Below, one piece after another: positions 56,633 to 64,000 of a stretch of DNA of 64,000 bases. Below the pieces are notes generated by a model, which saw only the letters and a list, made by a program, of their open reading frames with translations, was not told where the DNA came from and did not search any database. The stretch covers positions 209,224 to 273,223 of the forward strand of contig NZ_JAUNXR010000004.1 in assembly GCF_030539665.1 (NCBI RefSeq). Reading direction: 5' to 3'. The DNA comes from Methanobrevibacter sp. GTDB taxonomy: Archaea; Methanobacteriota; Methanobacteria; Methanobacteriales; Methanobacteriaceae. Numbering within the stretch: position 1 is the stretch's first letter; the number at the start of each line of letters is the position of its first letter. The position numbers and the translations under genes are program-made.

Positions 56633-57220
56633 ATGAATATTTTTGATAAAACGGAAAAAAGAATCATTGAAGCGACACTTCAAACCTTATTGGAAAACGG
56701 TTTATCTTCAACAACAACAGTAAAAATAGCTAAAAACGCTGATTTAAACGAAGTTACAATATTCAGAAGATTCAAATCAAAGGCAAATCTTTTAAAGGAA
56801 ACCAAAAACTATTATCTGAATTTTGCCTTAAACGAAATTGGTAACGTTTTTAAATATGATGAAAATAAGGATTTTGACGTTTTATTAAATGAAATATTTA
56901 TAGATATAATAAACTTCTTTGAAAATAATATGGATATTATACAGGTGGCCATTGACGTAAACTTTACTCTTGGAAACACTCATATTGTAGATGCAGTTAC
57001 AAACAAGATAATAGATAACTTAACTAAAATTTTTGAAAATGCAATGAAGAGTAAGAAAATAAGAAAAGTAAATCCGAAAATGGCAGCTTTCAATATTTAC
57101 AGCATTATTTTTCAAACATTTATTCATTGGAGAATATATGGTGGAGAACAGATACCGAATTTAGATAAGCAAATTGCTGATTTTCTTGATATGTTCCTCA
57201 ATGGGATTTTAAAAGAATAA
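56633..57220 (+). CDS. TetR/AcrR family transcriptional regulator
   Basis: 195 residues. N-terminal helix-turn-helix (IIEATLQTLLENGLSSTTTVKIAKNADLNEVTIFRRFKSKANLL) with the TetR recognition helix ending in FRRFKSK. The C-terminal ligand domain is helical and acidic. It most likely binds the palindrome at 56613-56630 in front of its own gene and so controls itself and the transporter-like gene immediately downstream. Confidence 0.9.
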   Translation: MNIFDKTEKRIIEATLQTLLENGLSSTTTVKIAKNADLNEVTIFRRFKSKANLLKETKNYYLNFALNEIGNVFKYDENKDFDVLLNEIFIDIINFFENNMDIIQVAIDVNFTLGNTHIVDAVTNKIIDNLTKIFENAMKSKKIRKVNPKMAAFNIYSIIFQTFIHWRIYGGEQIPNLDKQIADFLDMFLNGILKE

Positions 57221-57232
57221 ATGGTGGATTAT

Positions 57233-58498
57233 ATGGGGATAGAAAAAGTCACACATATCTTTAAAAATGATTTACATTCACTTGTAAAAAATCCTGCTGT
57301 AATGATTACAATTATTGTAATTATTATTTTACCGTCCTTATATGCGCTTTTAAATGTAGAGGCATGTTGGGATCCCTATGGAAATACTGATAATTTAGAT
57401 TTTGCAATTGTTAACAATGACATTAACTCAACATATAACGGCAAGTCTTTGAACTTTGGAGATCAGGTTGTAGACGAGCTTAAGAAAAACGATGATTTTG
57501 ATTGGAAATTTGTAAGTGAGGATAATGCAAGGCTTGGAGTGGAAAATGGGTCATATTATGCGGCCATCATAATTCCTGAGAACTTTACTCAGGACATATT
57601 GTCAATTGATTCTCAAAATCCATCAAAAACAAGCTTAACTTACTTGATAAATGAAAAAACCAATCCTGTCGCATCAAGAATGAGCAATAATGTAGCCAAC
57701 GAAATTCAGGAAAAGATAAATTATAAGGTCATTCAAACCGTTGACAGCGTAGCATTTAAACAATTGGCACAGTTAGGTCAAGCAACCCAGCAGTCACCGT
57801 TAGTGCAACTGAACATGGTAAACGAAACAGGAGTCGACGATTATTTCTACTCACCAGTCGATATTGATCGTGAAGAGATGTTCTCTGTTGAAAATTACGG
57901 ATCAGAGGTATCTCCATTTTACATAGTTCTGTCAATCTGGGTTGGATGTGTCATTTCAGTAGCTTTAATTAAAACAAGATATCTTGGCCAGTCAAAGTAC
58001 ACTCCTCTGGAACTCTACTTCGGAAGAATGGGATTATTCATATTGATAGCGTTGCTACAATCAACCGTTACATTAATAGGAGCATTCTGGCTTGGAATAC
58101 AAATAGAAAATCCGGTGTTGTTCATTGCATTCACATACATGATTACTGTGGTGTTCATAGTATTGATTTATTCATTCGTATCTATCTTTGGAAACGCTGG
58201 AAAGGCAATAGCTATTGTATTGTTGGTGTTCCAGATATCCTCAACAAACGGTATTTATCCTGTATACGTTATGAATTCATTCCTCCAAACAATAAGTCCA
58301 GTTTTACCGATGACATATGCTATTGACTTGTTGAGAAACGCTCTTCTAGGTATGTATTGGCCTAATGCGATGCCTGACATCTATGTATTGGTTGGAATAT
58401 TAATGGGAATTTTGCTAATTTCAATTTTAATAAAAGAGCTATTTGACAAAGCGGCCAATAAATTTGAACAATCACTTATTGATTCTGGACTATTCTAG
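57233..58498 (+). CDS. YhgE/Pip-type ABC-2 membrane protein
   Basis: About 421 residues from ATG 57233 (GGTGGAT upstream); an ATG at 57221 directly after the previous TAA is the other option. One N-terminal transmembrane segment (~17-38) with the YALLNVEACWDPYGNTDNLDFAIVN motif of YhgE/Pip N-terminal domains, a ~170-residue extracytoplasmic region, then five transmembrane helices of ABC-2 type. Shorter than bacterial YhgE proteins because the long coiled-coil middle is missing. No ATPase gene is adjacent. Probably an efflux or secretion component controlled by the TetR regulator. Confidence 0.82.
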   Translation: MGIEKVTHIFKNDLHSLVKNPAVMITIIVIIILPSLYALLNVEACWDPYGNTDNLDFAIVNNDINSTYNGKSLNFGDQVVDELKKNDDFDWKFVSEDNARLGVENGSYYAAIIIPENFTQDILSIDSQNPSKTSLTYLINEKTNPVASRMSNNVANEIQEKINYKVIQTVDSVAFKQLAQLGQATQQSPLVQLNMVNETGVDDYFYSPVDIDREEMFSVENYGSEVSPFYIVLSIWVGCVISVALIKTRYLGQSKYTPLELYFGRMGLFILIALLQSTVTLIGAFWLGIQIENPVLFIAFTYMITVVFIVLIYSFVSIFGNAGKAIAIVLLVFQISSTNGIYPVYVMNSFLQTISPVLPMTYAIDLLRNALLGMYWPNAMPDIYVLVGILMGILLISILIKELFDKAANKFEQSLIDSGLF

Positions 58499-58568
58499 AA
58501 TCATTTTCTCCTTTTTTTAGTAACTTATAGTTATCTTTATAAATAATTTATTACATATTTAAATACTA

Positions 58569-59285
58569 ATGAAAACTATAGCTGTTGGTATTGGTGAGAA
58601 TAAGAATATTCTAAAAGCTATAGATAGTAATGAAAATGAAGATATTGATTTTAAATTGATCTATAATGACGAGGATTTAACTGATGCAATCTTAGATCCT
58701 GAAGTTGATGCTGTTATTAGGGGATCTTTACCTGCATCAAAGGTTATGAAAAGTTTAAAGTCAAGATTTAAGGAAAATTTTATTTTTAGGGCTACCTATA
58801 TTATCGATACTGATAAAGAGTTTCTGCTGACTCCTGTTGGAATTGATGAGGGGGATTCAATAGAAAACAAACTTAAAATAGCTATGGAATGCGGTAAGTT
58901 TTTAAGAAAACAGAAAATAGAACCTAAGATTGCAGTTCTTGCTGATGGCAGGAAAGGAGATTATGGGAGAAGCTCCAGAATCAGCAACTCTATTGATGAA
59001 AGCGAAAAACTTACTGAGCTAATTAAAAAAAACACAGACTTCAATGTTGAAAATTATTATATTTTGATAGAGAGGGCTTTAAAGGACAATTGTAATGTCA
59101 TAATAGCTCCAGACGGAATTTTCGGAAACGTTTTATTTAGAAGCTTGGTTCTTATTAATTCATGGCCAAGTTATGGTGCCGTGACATTCGGATTGTCAGA
59201 TATTTACATAGACACTAGCAGAGACCAAAGTGAAGAAGGATATGGTCGTTCAATTGAATTAGCATATAGATTAACTAAAGTTTAA
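58569..59285 (+). CDS. mtxX: methanogenesis marker protein Mmp4/MtxX
   Basis: 238 residues. IAVGIGENKNILKAI start, DAVIRGSLPASKVM, TPVGIDEGDS, VLADGRKGDYGRSSRISNS and NVIIAPDGIFGNVLFRSLVL are the MtxX signature, a phosphate-acetyltransferase-like fold found only in methanogens and linked to methyltransferase function by name. The real activity is unknown. No ribosome binding site is evident; TATA-like TTATAAATAATTT lies ~30 bp upstream, suggesting a short or no leader. uppS follows without a gap. Confidence 0.88.
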   Translation: MKTIAVGIGENKNILKAIDSNENEDIDFKLIYNDEDLTDAILDPEVDAVIRGSLPASKVMKSLKSRFKENFIFRATYIIDTDKEFLLTPVGIDEGDSIENKLKIAMECGKFLRKQKIEPKIAVLADGRKGDYGRSSRISNSIDESEKLTELIKKNTDFNVENYYILIERALKDNCNVIIAPDGIFGNVLFRSLVLINSWPSYGAVTFGLSDIYIDTSRDQSEEGYGRSIELAYRLTKV

Positions 59286-60062
59286 ATGGGGATGGAAATG
59301 GGAGAGAATTTACTTTATAAATTTTATGAATGGAATATTTCTAGGAAATTGGATCAGGAAAAAATGCCAAAGCATGTTGCCATAATCATGGATGGTAATA
59401 GAAGGTATTCCAAGCTTCAGGGAAATATTGATGTTGTAAAAGGCCATGAGATAGGTGTTGATACCCTTGAAAGAGTATTGGATTGGACTATTGAACTTGG
59501 AATTGAAATAGTTACTGTTTATGCATTTTCCACAGAAAACTTCAACAGGCCAAAACATGAGGTTGATGGTTTGATGAATCTTTTTGTTAAGAACTTCAAA
59601 CGTCTTGTTAACCATGATAAGATACATAACAATGAGGTTAAAGTTCAAGTAGTGGGAAAGCTTGATTTAATACCTGAAGATGTTCTTGAAGCGATTCATG
59701 AGGCTGAAAAGGCAACAGAACACTATGATAAGAGAATCCTTAACATAGCTATTGGCTATGATGGAAGACAGGAAATTGTCGACTCCGTCAAAAAGATTGC
59801 GGAGGATGTTAAGGATGGAAAATTGGATCCTGAAGATATTTGTGAAGATGACGTAAGCAGAAACCTTTACACTGCAGGATTGGATGATCCTAATCTCATT
59901 ATCAGAACCAGTGGTGAGGAACGTTTAAGCGGATTTTTATTATGGCAATCATCCTACTCAGAGCTTTATTTCTGTGAAAGCCTATGGCCTGAACTTAGAA
60001 AGGTTGATTTTTTAAGAGCTATCAGATCCTATCAGGAAAGGGAACGTAGATTTGGTGTTTAA
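59286..60062 (+). CDS. uppS: cis-prenyltransferase (UPP synthase type)
   Basis: 258 residues. [17 protein letters not shown] (catalytic Asp and phosphate loop), [68 protein letters not shown] and the RER closing motif. Makes long-chain polyprenyl diphosphate, precursor of the lipid carriers for wall and glycan synthesis. ATG codons at 59286, 59292 and 59298 are all possible; GGGATGGA before the third favours it slightly. Overlaps tatD. Confidence 0.94.
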   Translation: MGMEMGENLLYKFYEWNISRKLDQEKMPKHVAIIMDGNRRYSKLQGNIDVVKGHEIGVDTLERVLDWTIELGIEIVTVYAFSTENFNRPKHEVDGLMNLFVKNFKRLVNHDKIHNNEVKVQVVGKLDLIPEDVLEAIHEAEKATEHYDKRILNIAIGYDGRQEIVDSVKKIAEDVKDGKLDPEDICEDDVSRNLYTAGLDDPNLIIRTSGEERLSGFLLWQSSYSELYFCESLWPELRKVDFLRAIRSYQERERRFGV

Positions 60063-60063
60063 A

Positions 60064-60825
60064 TTGATTGATACTCATTGTCATGTTAATTTTGAAGATT
60101 ATGATGCCGATAGGGATGACGTTATAAGCCGTGCTCAAGACAAATTGGATGCCGTAATAGTTTCAGGAACCAGTCTTGAAAGCAACATCCAACTTCTGGA
60201 TTTGGTTGATGAATATAAGGAATTTTTATATCCTACTTTTGGTTTTCATCCTTTAACTTCACAGGATTCAACCGAGGAAGAGTTAAAGGAAGCTCAGAAT
60301 TATCTAATTGAAAATAGGGATAAATTTGTAGCCATCGGTGAAGTGGGAACCGATTATTTCTATGTTAAGGAAAAACCAATAAGGGAAAGACAAAGGGAGA
60401 TTTTCAAAAGCTTTATGGATATAGCTAATGACTATAAGATTCCTTTACAGATGCACGTTCGTGACAGCGAAAGAAAGGCTTTCAATCTTCTTGAGGATTA
60501 TGAGGATATTCCTTATTGCATTTTCCATTGTTATGGCGGAAGCATGAAAACCGCTCGTAGGATTATGGAGAAAGGCAATTATTACATGAGCTTTTCGACA
60601 ATGGTCTGTTATTCACAACGCCATCAGGAATTAATCAAGGACATTCCTTTGGATTTTGTTTTGACAGAAACCGACAGTCCTTATCTGGCAATGACAAAAG
60701 AGGAAAGAAACGAACCTGCTAATGTAAGTCTTGCCGTTGAAAAAATAGCTGAAATAAAAGATTTGGATGTAGCTACTGTAGATGAAGTAACTACAGAAAA
60801 TGCAAAAAAAGTCTTTAATATCTAA
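60064..60825 (+). CDS. TatD family metal-dependent hydrolase
   Basis: About 253 residues from TTG 60064: GGTG lies 6 bp upstream inside the end of uppS and the protein then starts MIDTHCHVNFEDY. Metal ligands: DTHCH, GEVGTDYF, QMHVRDSERKAF, FHCYGGS and TETDSPYL. TatD enzymes are DNases or phosphoesterases involved in DNA quality control. It ends with a 4-bp tail-to-tail overlap with the zinc-ribbon microprotein gene. A GTG at 60055 is the alternative start. Confidence 0.9.
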   Translation: MIDTHCHVNFEDYDADRDDVISRAQDKLDAVIVSGTSLESNIQLLDLVDEYKEFLYPTFGFHPLTSQDSTEEELKEAQNYLIENRDKFVAIGEVGTDYFYVKEKPIRERQREIFKSFMDIANDYKIPLQMHVRDSERKAFNLLEDYEDIPYCIFHCYGGSMKTARRIMEKGNYYMSFSTMVCYSQRHQELIKDIPLDFVLTETDSPYLAMTKEERNEPANVSLAVEKIAEIKDLDVATVDEVTTENAKKVFNI

Positions 60826-60992
60826 TGACAGACGCTATGCATCAATAATGCTAGCTCTATCTCTTCTTGTTCTCTTTTTTCTTTATCGATTTGTGCTTGT
60901 CTGTGAAAACTTTCAGGAAGTTCTTTTCCACAGTATTGGCAGTATCGGCTGTCTTCCAATAAGTCATTATTGCAAAATGGACAATATGTCAT
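60822..60992 (-). CDS. zinc-ribbon microprotein (56 residues)
   Basis: Minus strand, ATG at 60992, TAG at 60822. The product MTYCPFCNNDLLEDSRYCQYCGKEL has a complete C-x2-C...C-x2-C zinc ribbon (C4, C7, C18, C21), then a charged helix (QAQIDKEKREQEEIELALL) and a short CH-ending tail. This is the zinc-ribbon architecture common in archaeal small proteins. It starts 11 bp after the CMD-family gene on the same strand, so the two are likely co-transcribed. Confidence 0.75.
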   Translation of the reverse strand: MTYCPFCNNDLLEDSRYCQYCGKELPESFHRQAQIDKEKREQEEIELALLMHSVCH

Positions 60993-61003
60993 GGAATCAC
61001 CAT

Positions 61004-61390
61004 TTATTCTACTGGAAGCAAATCTCTTTTTTTGAAAACTTCCTTAGCCGCCATGACTCCGTTGATTGCTGCTGGAAAGCCTGCATAGGCAGACATCTGC
61101 ATGATAATTTCAACTATCTCTTTAGGGCTGTTTCCTGCATTCAATGCAGCTCCGATATGATCTTTTAGTTGTGGTGTTGCATGGCCTAAAGCTGTTAGTG
61201 CAGCAACTGTACATAATTCACGTGTTTTCAAATCAACTTCTTCACGAGTATAGATTTCGGAATATGGGAACTCAACGATGAATCTGCCCAAATCTGGTGC
61301 GATGTCTTCCAATTCCTTAAATATCTCTTCTATCTTATCACCATTGGTAATGCTTAAAATACTCATTCCTTTTTTGAATCTATCTTCCAT
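61004..61390 (-). CDS. carboxymuconolactone decarboxylase family protein
   Basis: 128 residues, all helical. FGRFIVEFPYSEIYTR-like start region, LDLKTRELCTVAALTALGHATPQLKDHIGAALNAG and EIVEIIMQMSAYAGFPAAINGV are the CMD signature. The AhpD-type C-x2-C thiol pair is not present; only a single cysteine occurs in RELC. Function in methanogens unknown; possibly redox or peroxide related. AGGTG site on the minus strand. The zinc-ribbon gene follows. Confidence 0.88.
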   Translation of the reverse strand: MEDRFKKGMSILSITNGDKIEEIFKELEDIAPDLGRFIVEFPYSEIYTREEVDLKTRELCTVAALTALGHATPQLKDHIGAALNAGNSPKEIVEIIMQMSAYAGFPAAINGVMAAKEVFKKRDLLPVE

Positions 61391-61514
61391 TTTAACACCT
61401 ATTTATTAATATCTAATTCATTTAATATAATTGTTTTTATTTTAAAGAGAAATTATTTATTTTTTATTGATAATAATTTATCATTAGCTTCAATTAAAGA
61501 AAATAGTGGTTTAA

Positions 61515-62126
61515 ATTAAAATTAATAAAATAGATATTGAAAAAGTTAAAAATGAATATGTTTGTGAAACTTTAAATTCCAATCATTCTTTATCTTCCTT
61601 CAAATTAGATTCTGATGATTTGAATGAATATTTAAGGGATGATGCTTTAAGACATCAAAATTTTAAATTTAACATGACCAGTTTAATTTTATATCAAGGA
61701 CAGGTGATTGGATATTTTACATTGTTGGCTGACTTAATTGAAATAAAGAAACTTAATATGTATGATTATAATAAAATTATTTTTAAATCACCCTTTAAGA
61801 CTTTGCCTGCAGTTAAATTAGCTAGATTTGCAATTGATAAAAAATTTACCAATATTGGATTAGGAACTGAAATCCTATCTCGAATTTTGTTAAGTATTTA
61901 TGACAAGTCCAATTATATTGGTATTAGATATGTAACAGTTGATGGATTTGCAAAAGCTTTTAATTTTTATACAAAAAATGGTTTAATTCCATTTAAAAAG
62001 GAAGAACAAAAACTAAATAAAATAAATAAAATTATTAAAAAAGATCCAGAAAAAACTATTTCATTATATTTTGATTTATATAATTATAAAAAATTCCTGA
62101 TGTTATTAATGCCATATTATATTTAA
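61515..62126 (+). CDS. GNAT-toxin-like acetyltransferase with non-canonical start
   Basis: About 203 codons open from after the TAA at 61512. The first TTG is at 61620, but translation from there would remove the conserved N-terminal block (ETLNSNHSLSSFKLDSDDLNEYLRDDALRHQ starts before it), so the real start is upstream, where only ATT/ATA codons exist; ATT 61515 with AGTGGTT before it is my best guess. The rest fits TacT/AtaT-type GNATs: VIGYFTLL, NIGLGTEIL (acetyl-CoA loop) and KAFNFYTKNGLIPF. It may be an initiation-crippled gene or a rare-codon start. Tail-to-tail with a 45-residue gene. Confidence 0.6.
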   Translation: MKINKIDIEKVKNEYVCETLNSNHSLSSFKLDSDDLNEYLRDDALRHQNFKFNMTSLILYQGQVIGYFTLLADLIEIKKLNMYDYNKIIFKSPFKTLPAVKLARFAIDKKFTNIGLGTEILSRILLSIYDKSNYIGIRYVTVDGFAKAFNFYTKNGLIPFKKEEQKLNKINKIIKKDPEKTISLYFDLYNYKKFLMLLMPYYI

Positions 62127-62260
62127 AAAATTTTTTTAGCTTTTTTCATTCTTTCAAACATTTTTATCTGTTCTTTGCTTGGAGGTTGATTCATTCTTTT
62201 TAAAAATTCGATTGCATCTTCCCCTTCTAAAACAGGGGTTGGTTCAATAGGTCTTGCCAT
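62123..62260 (-). CDS. 45-residue microprotein, candidate antitoxin
   Basis: Minus strand, ATG at 62260 with a strong AAAGGAGACT site, TAA at 62123. Product starts MARPIEPTPVLEGEDAIEFL and ends with a basic helix (QIKMFERMKKAKKIF). Its end overlaps the end of the GNAT-like gene by 4 bp. The short proline-rich start plus helix is like small antitoxin-type proteins, but I know no proof for this family. The good ribosome site makes a real gene likely. Confidence 0.65.
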   Translation of the reverse strand: MARPIEPTPVLEGEDAIEFLKRMNQPPSKEQIKMFERMKKAKKIF

Positions 62261-62446
62261 GATTCAGTCTCCTTTATTTTTACTTGTTAGTTATTGTGTA
62301 TAATGCTGATGTTTTAAGTAATTTTTCTTACTTTTAAGAGCAATTTTCTTGGTTTAAAGCAATTTTTCATTTATGAATACCAAATTAATATATACACTTT
62401 ATTATAAACTTATATTTATTCAAATAAATTGACAAAAGGTTTAATA

Positions 62447-64000
62447 ATGGTAGCTATAACAAAAGAAGAGGGCTTGAAAGAAGCTAAAAAATTGGTTGAA
62501 AAGTTTGAATTAAATGAAGATTTATATAAAAATGACAAATACAATGAGGAACAATTAAAGACAGAGTTTTTAAACCCTTTTTTCAAAGCATTGGGGTGGG
62601 ACGTTAATAATCAGCAGGATGCGGCACCACAATTCAAAGAAGTTATTTTTGAAGATTCAATTAAAGTAGGTAAAGAAACTAAAGCTCCAGATTATTCCTT
62701 TAGAATTGGTGGTCAAAGAATATTCTTTTTAGAGGCTAAAAAACCATCTAGAGACATTAAAAATGATAAGGATCATGCATTTCAGGTAAGGAGATATGGT
62801 TGGAGTGCCCAATTAAAAGGCTCTATATTGTCTGATTTTGAAGAGTTGGCTATCTATGAAACACAAACCAAACCAGAATTAAACCAAAGTGCAAGCATTT
62901 CAAGATTAAAATACTATAATTATAAGGAATATGTTGAAAAATGGGATGAAATATGGGATTTATTTTCAAAAGAAGCTGTAATGAAAGGTAAATTCAATAA
63001 ATTCTTCAAATCAGAGAAAAAATTAAAAGGAACAACAACTGTCGATGAGGAGTTTTTAAAAGAAATTAACCAATGGAGAGAACTTCTTGCGAGAAATATA
63101 GCACTTAGAAATGAATTGCTAAGTGAAAGTGAATTAAATTATGCAGTTCAGTTAACAATCGATAGAATAATTTTTCTTAGAATGGCTGAAGATAGGGGAA
63201 TTATAAAATATAGAACCCTTTATAATTTATTGGATAAGGATAATATTTATGAAGCTTTTGGAGAACTTTGTTTAAAGGCAGATTTAAAATACAACAGTGG
63301 ATTATTCCATTTCTCTCCAGAATCTAAGGATGATGATGGAGTAGACACATTTACTTTAGATTTGACTATCGATGATAATGTTTTCAAAAAAATATTGAAG
63401 AATTTGTATTATCCTAACAGTCCTTATGAATTTAGTATGATTTCTCCAGAGATTTTAGGAAATGTTTACGAACAATTTTTAGGAAAAGTCATAACTTTAA
63501 CAAAAGGCCATAGAGCAAAGGTTATTGAAAAACCGGAAGTTAAGAAAGCCGGTGGGGTTTATTATACTCCAAATTTTATTGTTAAGTACATTGTGGAAAA
63601 TACTGTTGGGGAATTGTTAAAAGGCAAGACTCCAAATAAAGTGAGCAAAATGAAAATCTTGGATCCATCATGTGGTAGTGGTTCTTTTTTACTAGAAGCT
63701 TATCAATTTTTGTTGGATTGGCATTTGGATTATTATACTGGATTGAAAAAACCTCCAAAAAATGTTATTTTTCAAGCAAGGAATGGTGAATGGCTATTGA
63801 CCATTCAAGAAAAAAAGAGAATACTTTTGAATAATATTTATGGTGTTGATTTAGATGAAAATGCCGTAGAAGTAACCAAACTTAGCTTGCTTCTTAAAGT
63901 TCTTGAAAATCAAAATAAGGATAGTTTGGAAGCCCAGCAAAAATTAACAGTTGAAAGAGTGTTGCCTAATTTGAAAGACAATATTAAATGTGGAAATAGT
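62447..64000 (+). CDS. type IIG restriction-modification enzyme, 3' truncated by the window
   Basis: 518 codons are visible; no stop before the edge. ATG 62447 follows an AAAAGGTTTAAT leader. An N-terminal PD-(D/E)XK nuclease domain reads P81-D82 ... E96-A-K98 (APDYSF, FFLEAKKPS). A helical connector follows, then the N6-adenine methyltransferase domain with GGVYYTP and SAM motif I DPSCGSGSF at D406. The NPPY catalytic motif and specificity domain must lie beyond 64000. It both cuts and methylates DNA. It follows a GNAT/microprotein pair, beginning an accessory segment. Confidence 0.88.
   Translation, partial: MVAITKEEGLKEAKKLVEKFELNEDLYKNDKYNEEQLKTEFLNPFFKALGWDVNNQQDAAPQFKEVIFEDSIKVGKETKAPDYSFRIGGQRIFFLEAKKPSRDIKNDKDHAFQVRRYGWSAQLKGSILSDFEELAIYETQTKPELNQSASISRLKYYNYKEYVEKWDEIWDLFSKEAVMKGKFNKFFKSEKKLKGTTTVDEEFLKEINQWRELLARNIALRNELLSESELNYAVQLTIDRIIFLRMAEDRGIIKYRTLYNLLDKDNIYEAFGELCLKADLKYNSGLFHFSPESKDDDGVDTFTLDLTIDDNVFKKILKNLYYPNSPYEFSMISPEILGNVYEQFLGKVITLTKGHRAKVIEKPEVKKAGGVYYTPNFIVKYIVENTVGELLKGKTPNKVSKMKILDPSCGSGSFLLEAYQFLLDWHLDYYTGLKKPPKNVIFQARNGEWLLTIQEKKRILLNNIYGVDLDENAVEVTKLSLLLKVLENQNKDSLEAQQKLTVERVLPNLKDNIKCGNS

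Noticed and set aside
60800..61168. 122-codon + strand frame after tatD
   Set aside because: It lies antisense to the zinc-ribbon microgene and the CMD gene, both of which have recognisable motifs.
61620..62126. TTG 61620 as start of the GNAT-like gene
   Set aside because: It would remove the conserved first strand and helix of the GNAT fold that are encoded upstream in the same frame.

Overview
The window comes from a strongly A+T-rich archaeal chromosome, almost certainly a methanogen of the Methanobrevibacter type. Archaeal markers are ribosomal protein L40e, geranylgeranylglyceryl phosphate synthase, HerA-NurA-Mre11-Rad50, PriS/PriL primase, NadM and the archaeal 4-phosphopantoate--beta-alanine ligase. 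Methanogen markers are CofH (F420 chromophore), MtxX, cyclic 2,3-diphosphoglycerate synthetase, a dihydropterin-type MBL protein, FrhB-like and DUF1890/DUF1894/DUF530/DUF1699/UPF0058 proteins. A Mur-ligase-family protein and a MraY-like transferase fit a pseudomurein wall. Many genes are preceded by GGTGAT-type ribosome binding sites, which often decide between alternative starts (ATG, GTG or TTG).

Layout. 0-6.3 kb: Dph6 fragment, a CoA-biosynthesis operon on the minus strand, Ogt, an MrfB-like DEDD exonuclease with a HEAT-like repeat protein, and a flavodoxin-ferredoxin fusion. 6.4-12.5 kb: MBL protein, an FrhB-family protein whose domains are in circularly permuted order, GNAT, DUF4143 ATPase, M42 peptidase, thioesterase, TrmO. 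12.6-16.6 kb: Mop-like TOBE protein, MoaE, NadM, two secreted or anchored proteins, Tsr3, L40e. 16.6-24.2 kb: GGGP synthase followed by the complete archaeal end-resection set nurA-herA-mre11-rad50. 24.2-28.7 kb: TIR-like MTH538-family protein, Mur ligase, a VanW-like anchored protein, nucleotidyltransferase, DUF169. 28.7-35.7 kb: an AddAB-like pair (UvrD-type helicase plus Cas4/AddB-like Fe-S nuclease) and an MrfA/Hrq1-type helicase with a TPR tail. 35.7-41.6 kb: hypA-hypB-DUF354, tRNA-Ala(GGC), a membrane protein with DUF1890-DUF1894-MetE, and CbiF. 41.7-48.4 kb: two pilin-like proteins, CofH, dolichol-kinase-like protein, thymidylate kinase, and PriS and PriL separated by an opposite-strand acidic protein. 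48.5-56.6 kb: MetG, DUF530, DUF1699-HTH, MraY-like, ProC-like, UPF0058, cDPG synthetase. 56.6-61.4 kb: TetR-YhgE/Pip pair with a perfect operator palindrome, MtxX-UppS-TatD, a zinc-ribbon microprotein and a CMD-family protein. 61.5-64 kb: start of an accessory/defence segment with a GNAT-toxin-like protein lacking a normal start codon, a tail-to-tail 45-residue protein, and the first 518 codons of a type IIG restriction-modification enzyme cut by the window end.

The most unusual item is the circularly permuted FrhB-family protein (7535-8611). Also notable are the split MrfA/MrfB-like repair pair with a relocated TPR domain, the co-occurrence of two DNA-end-processing systems, and the putative GNAT/microprotein toxin-antitoxin arrangement. 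Three small genes (54903-55010, 60822-60992, 62123-62260) and rpl40e were found by reading the sequence directly. No CRISPR array, IS element or rRNA was seen.
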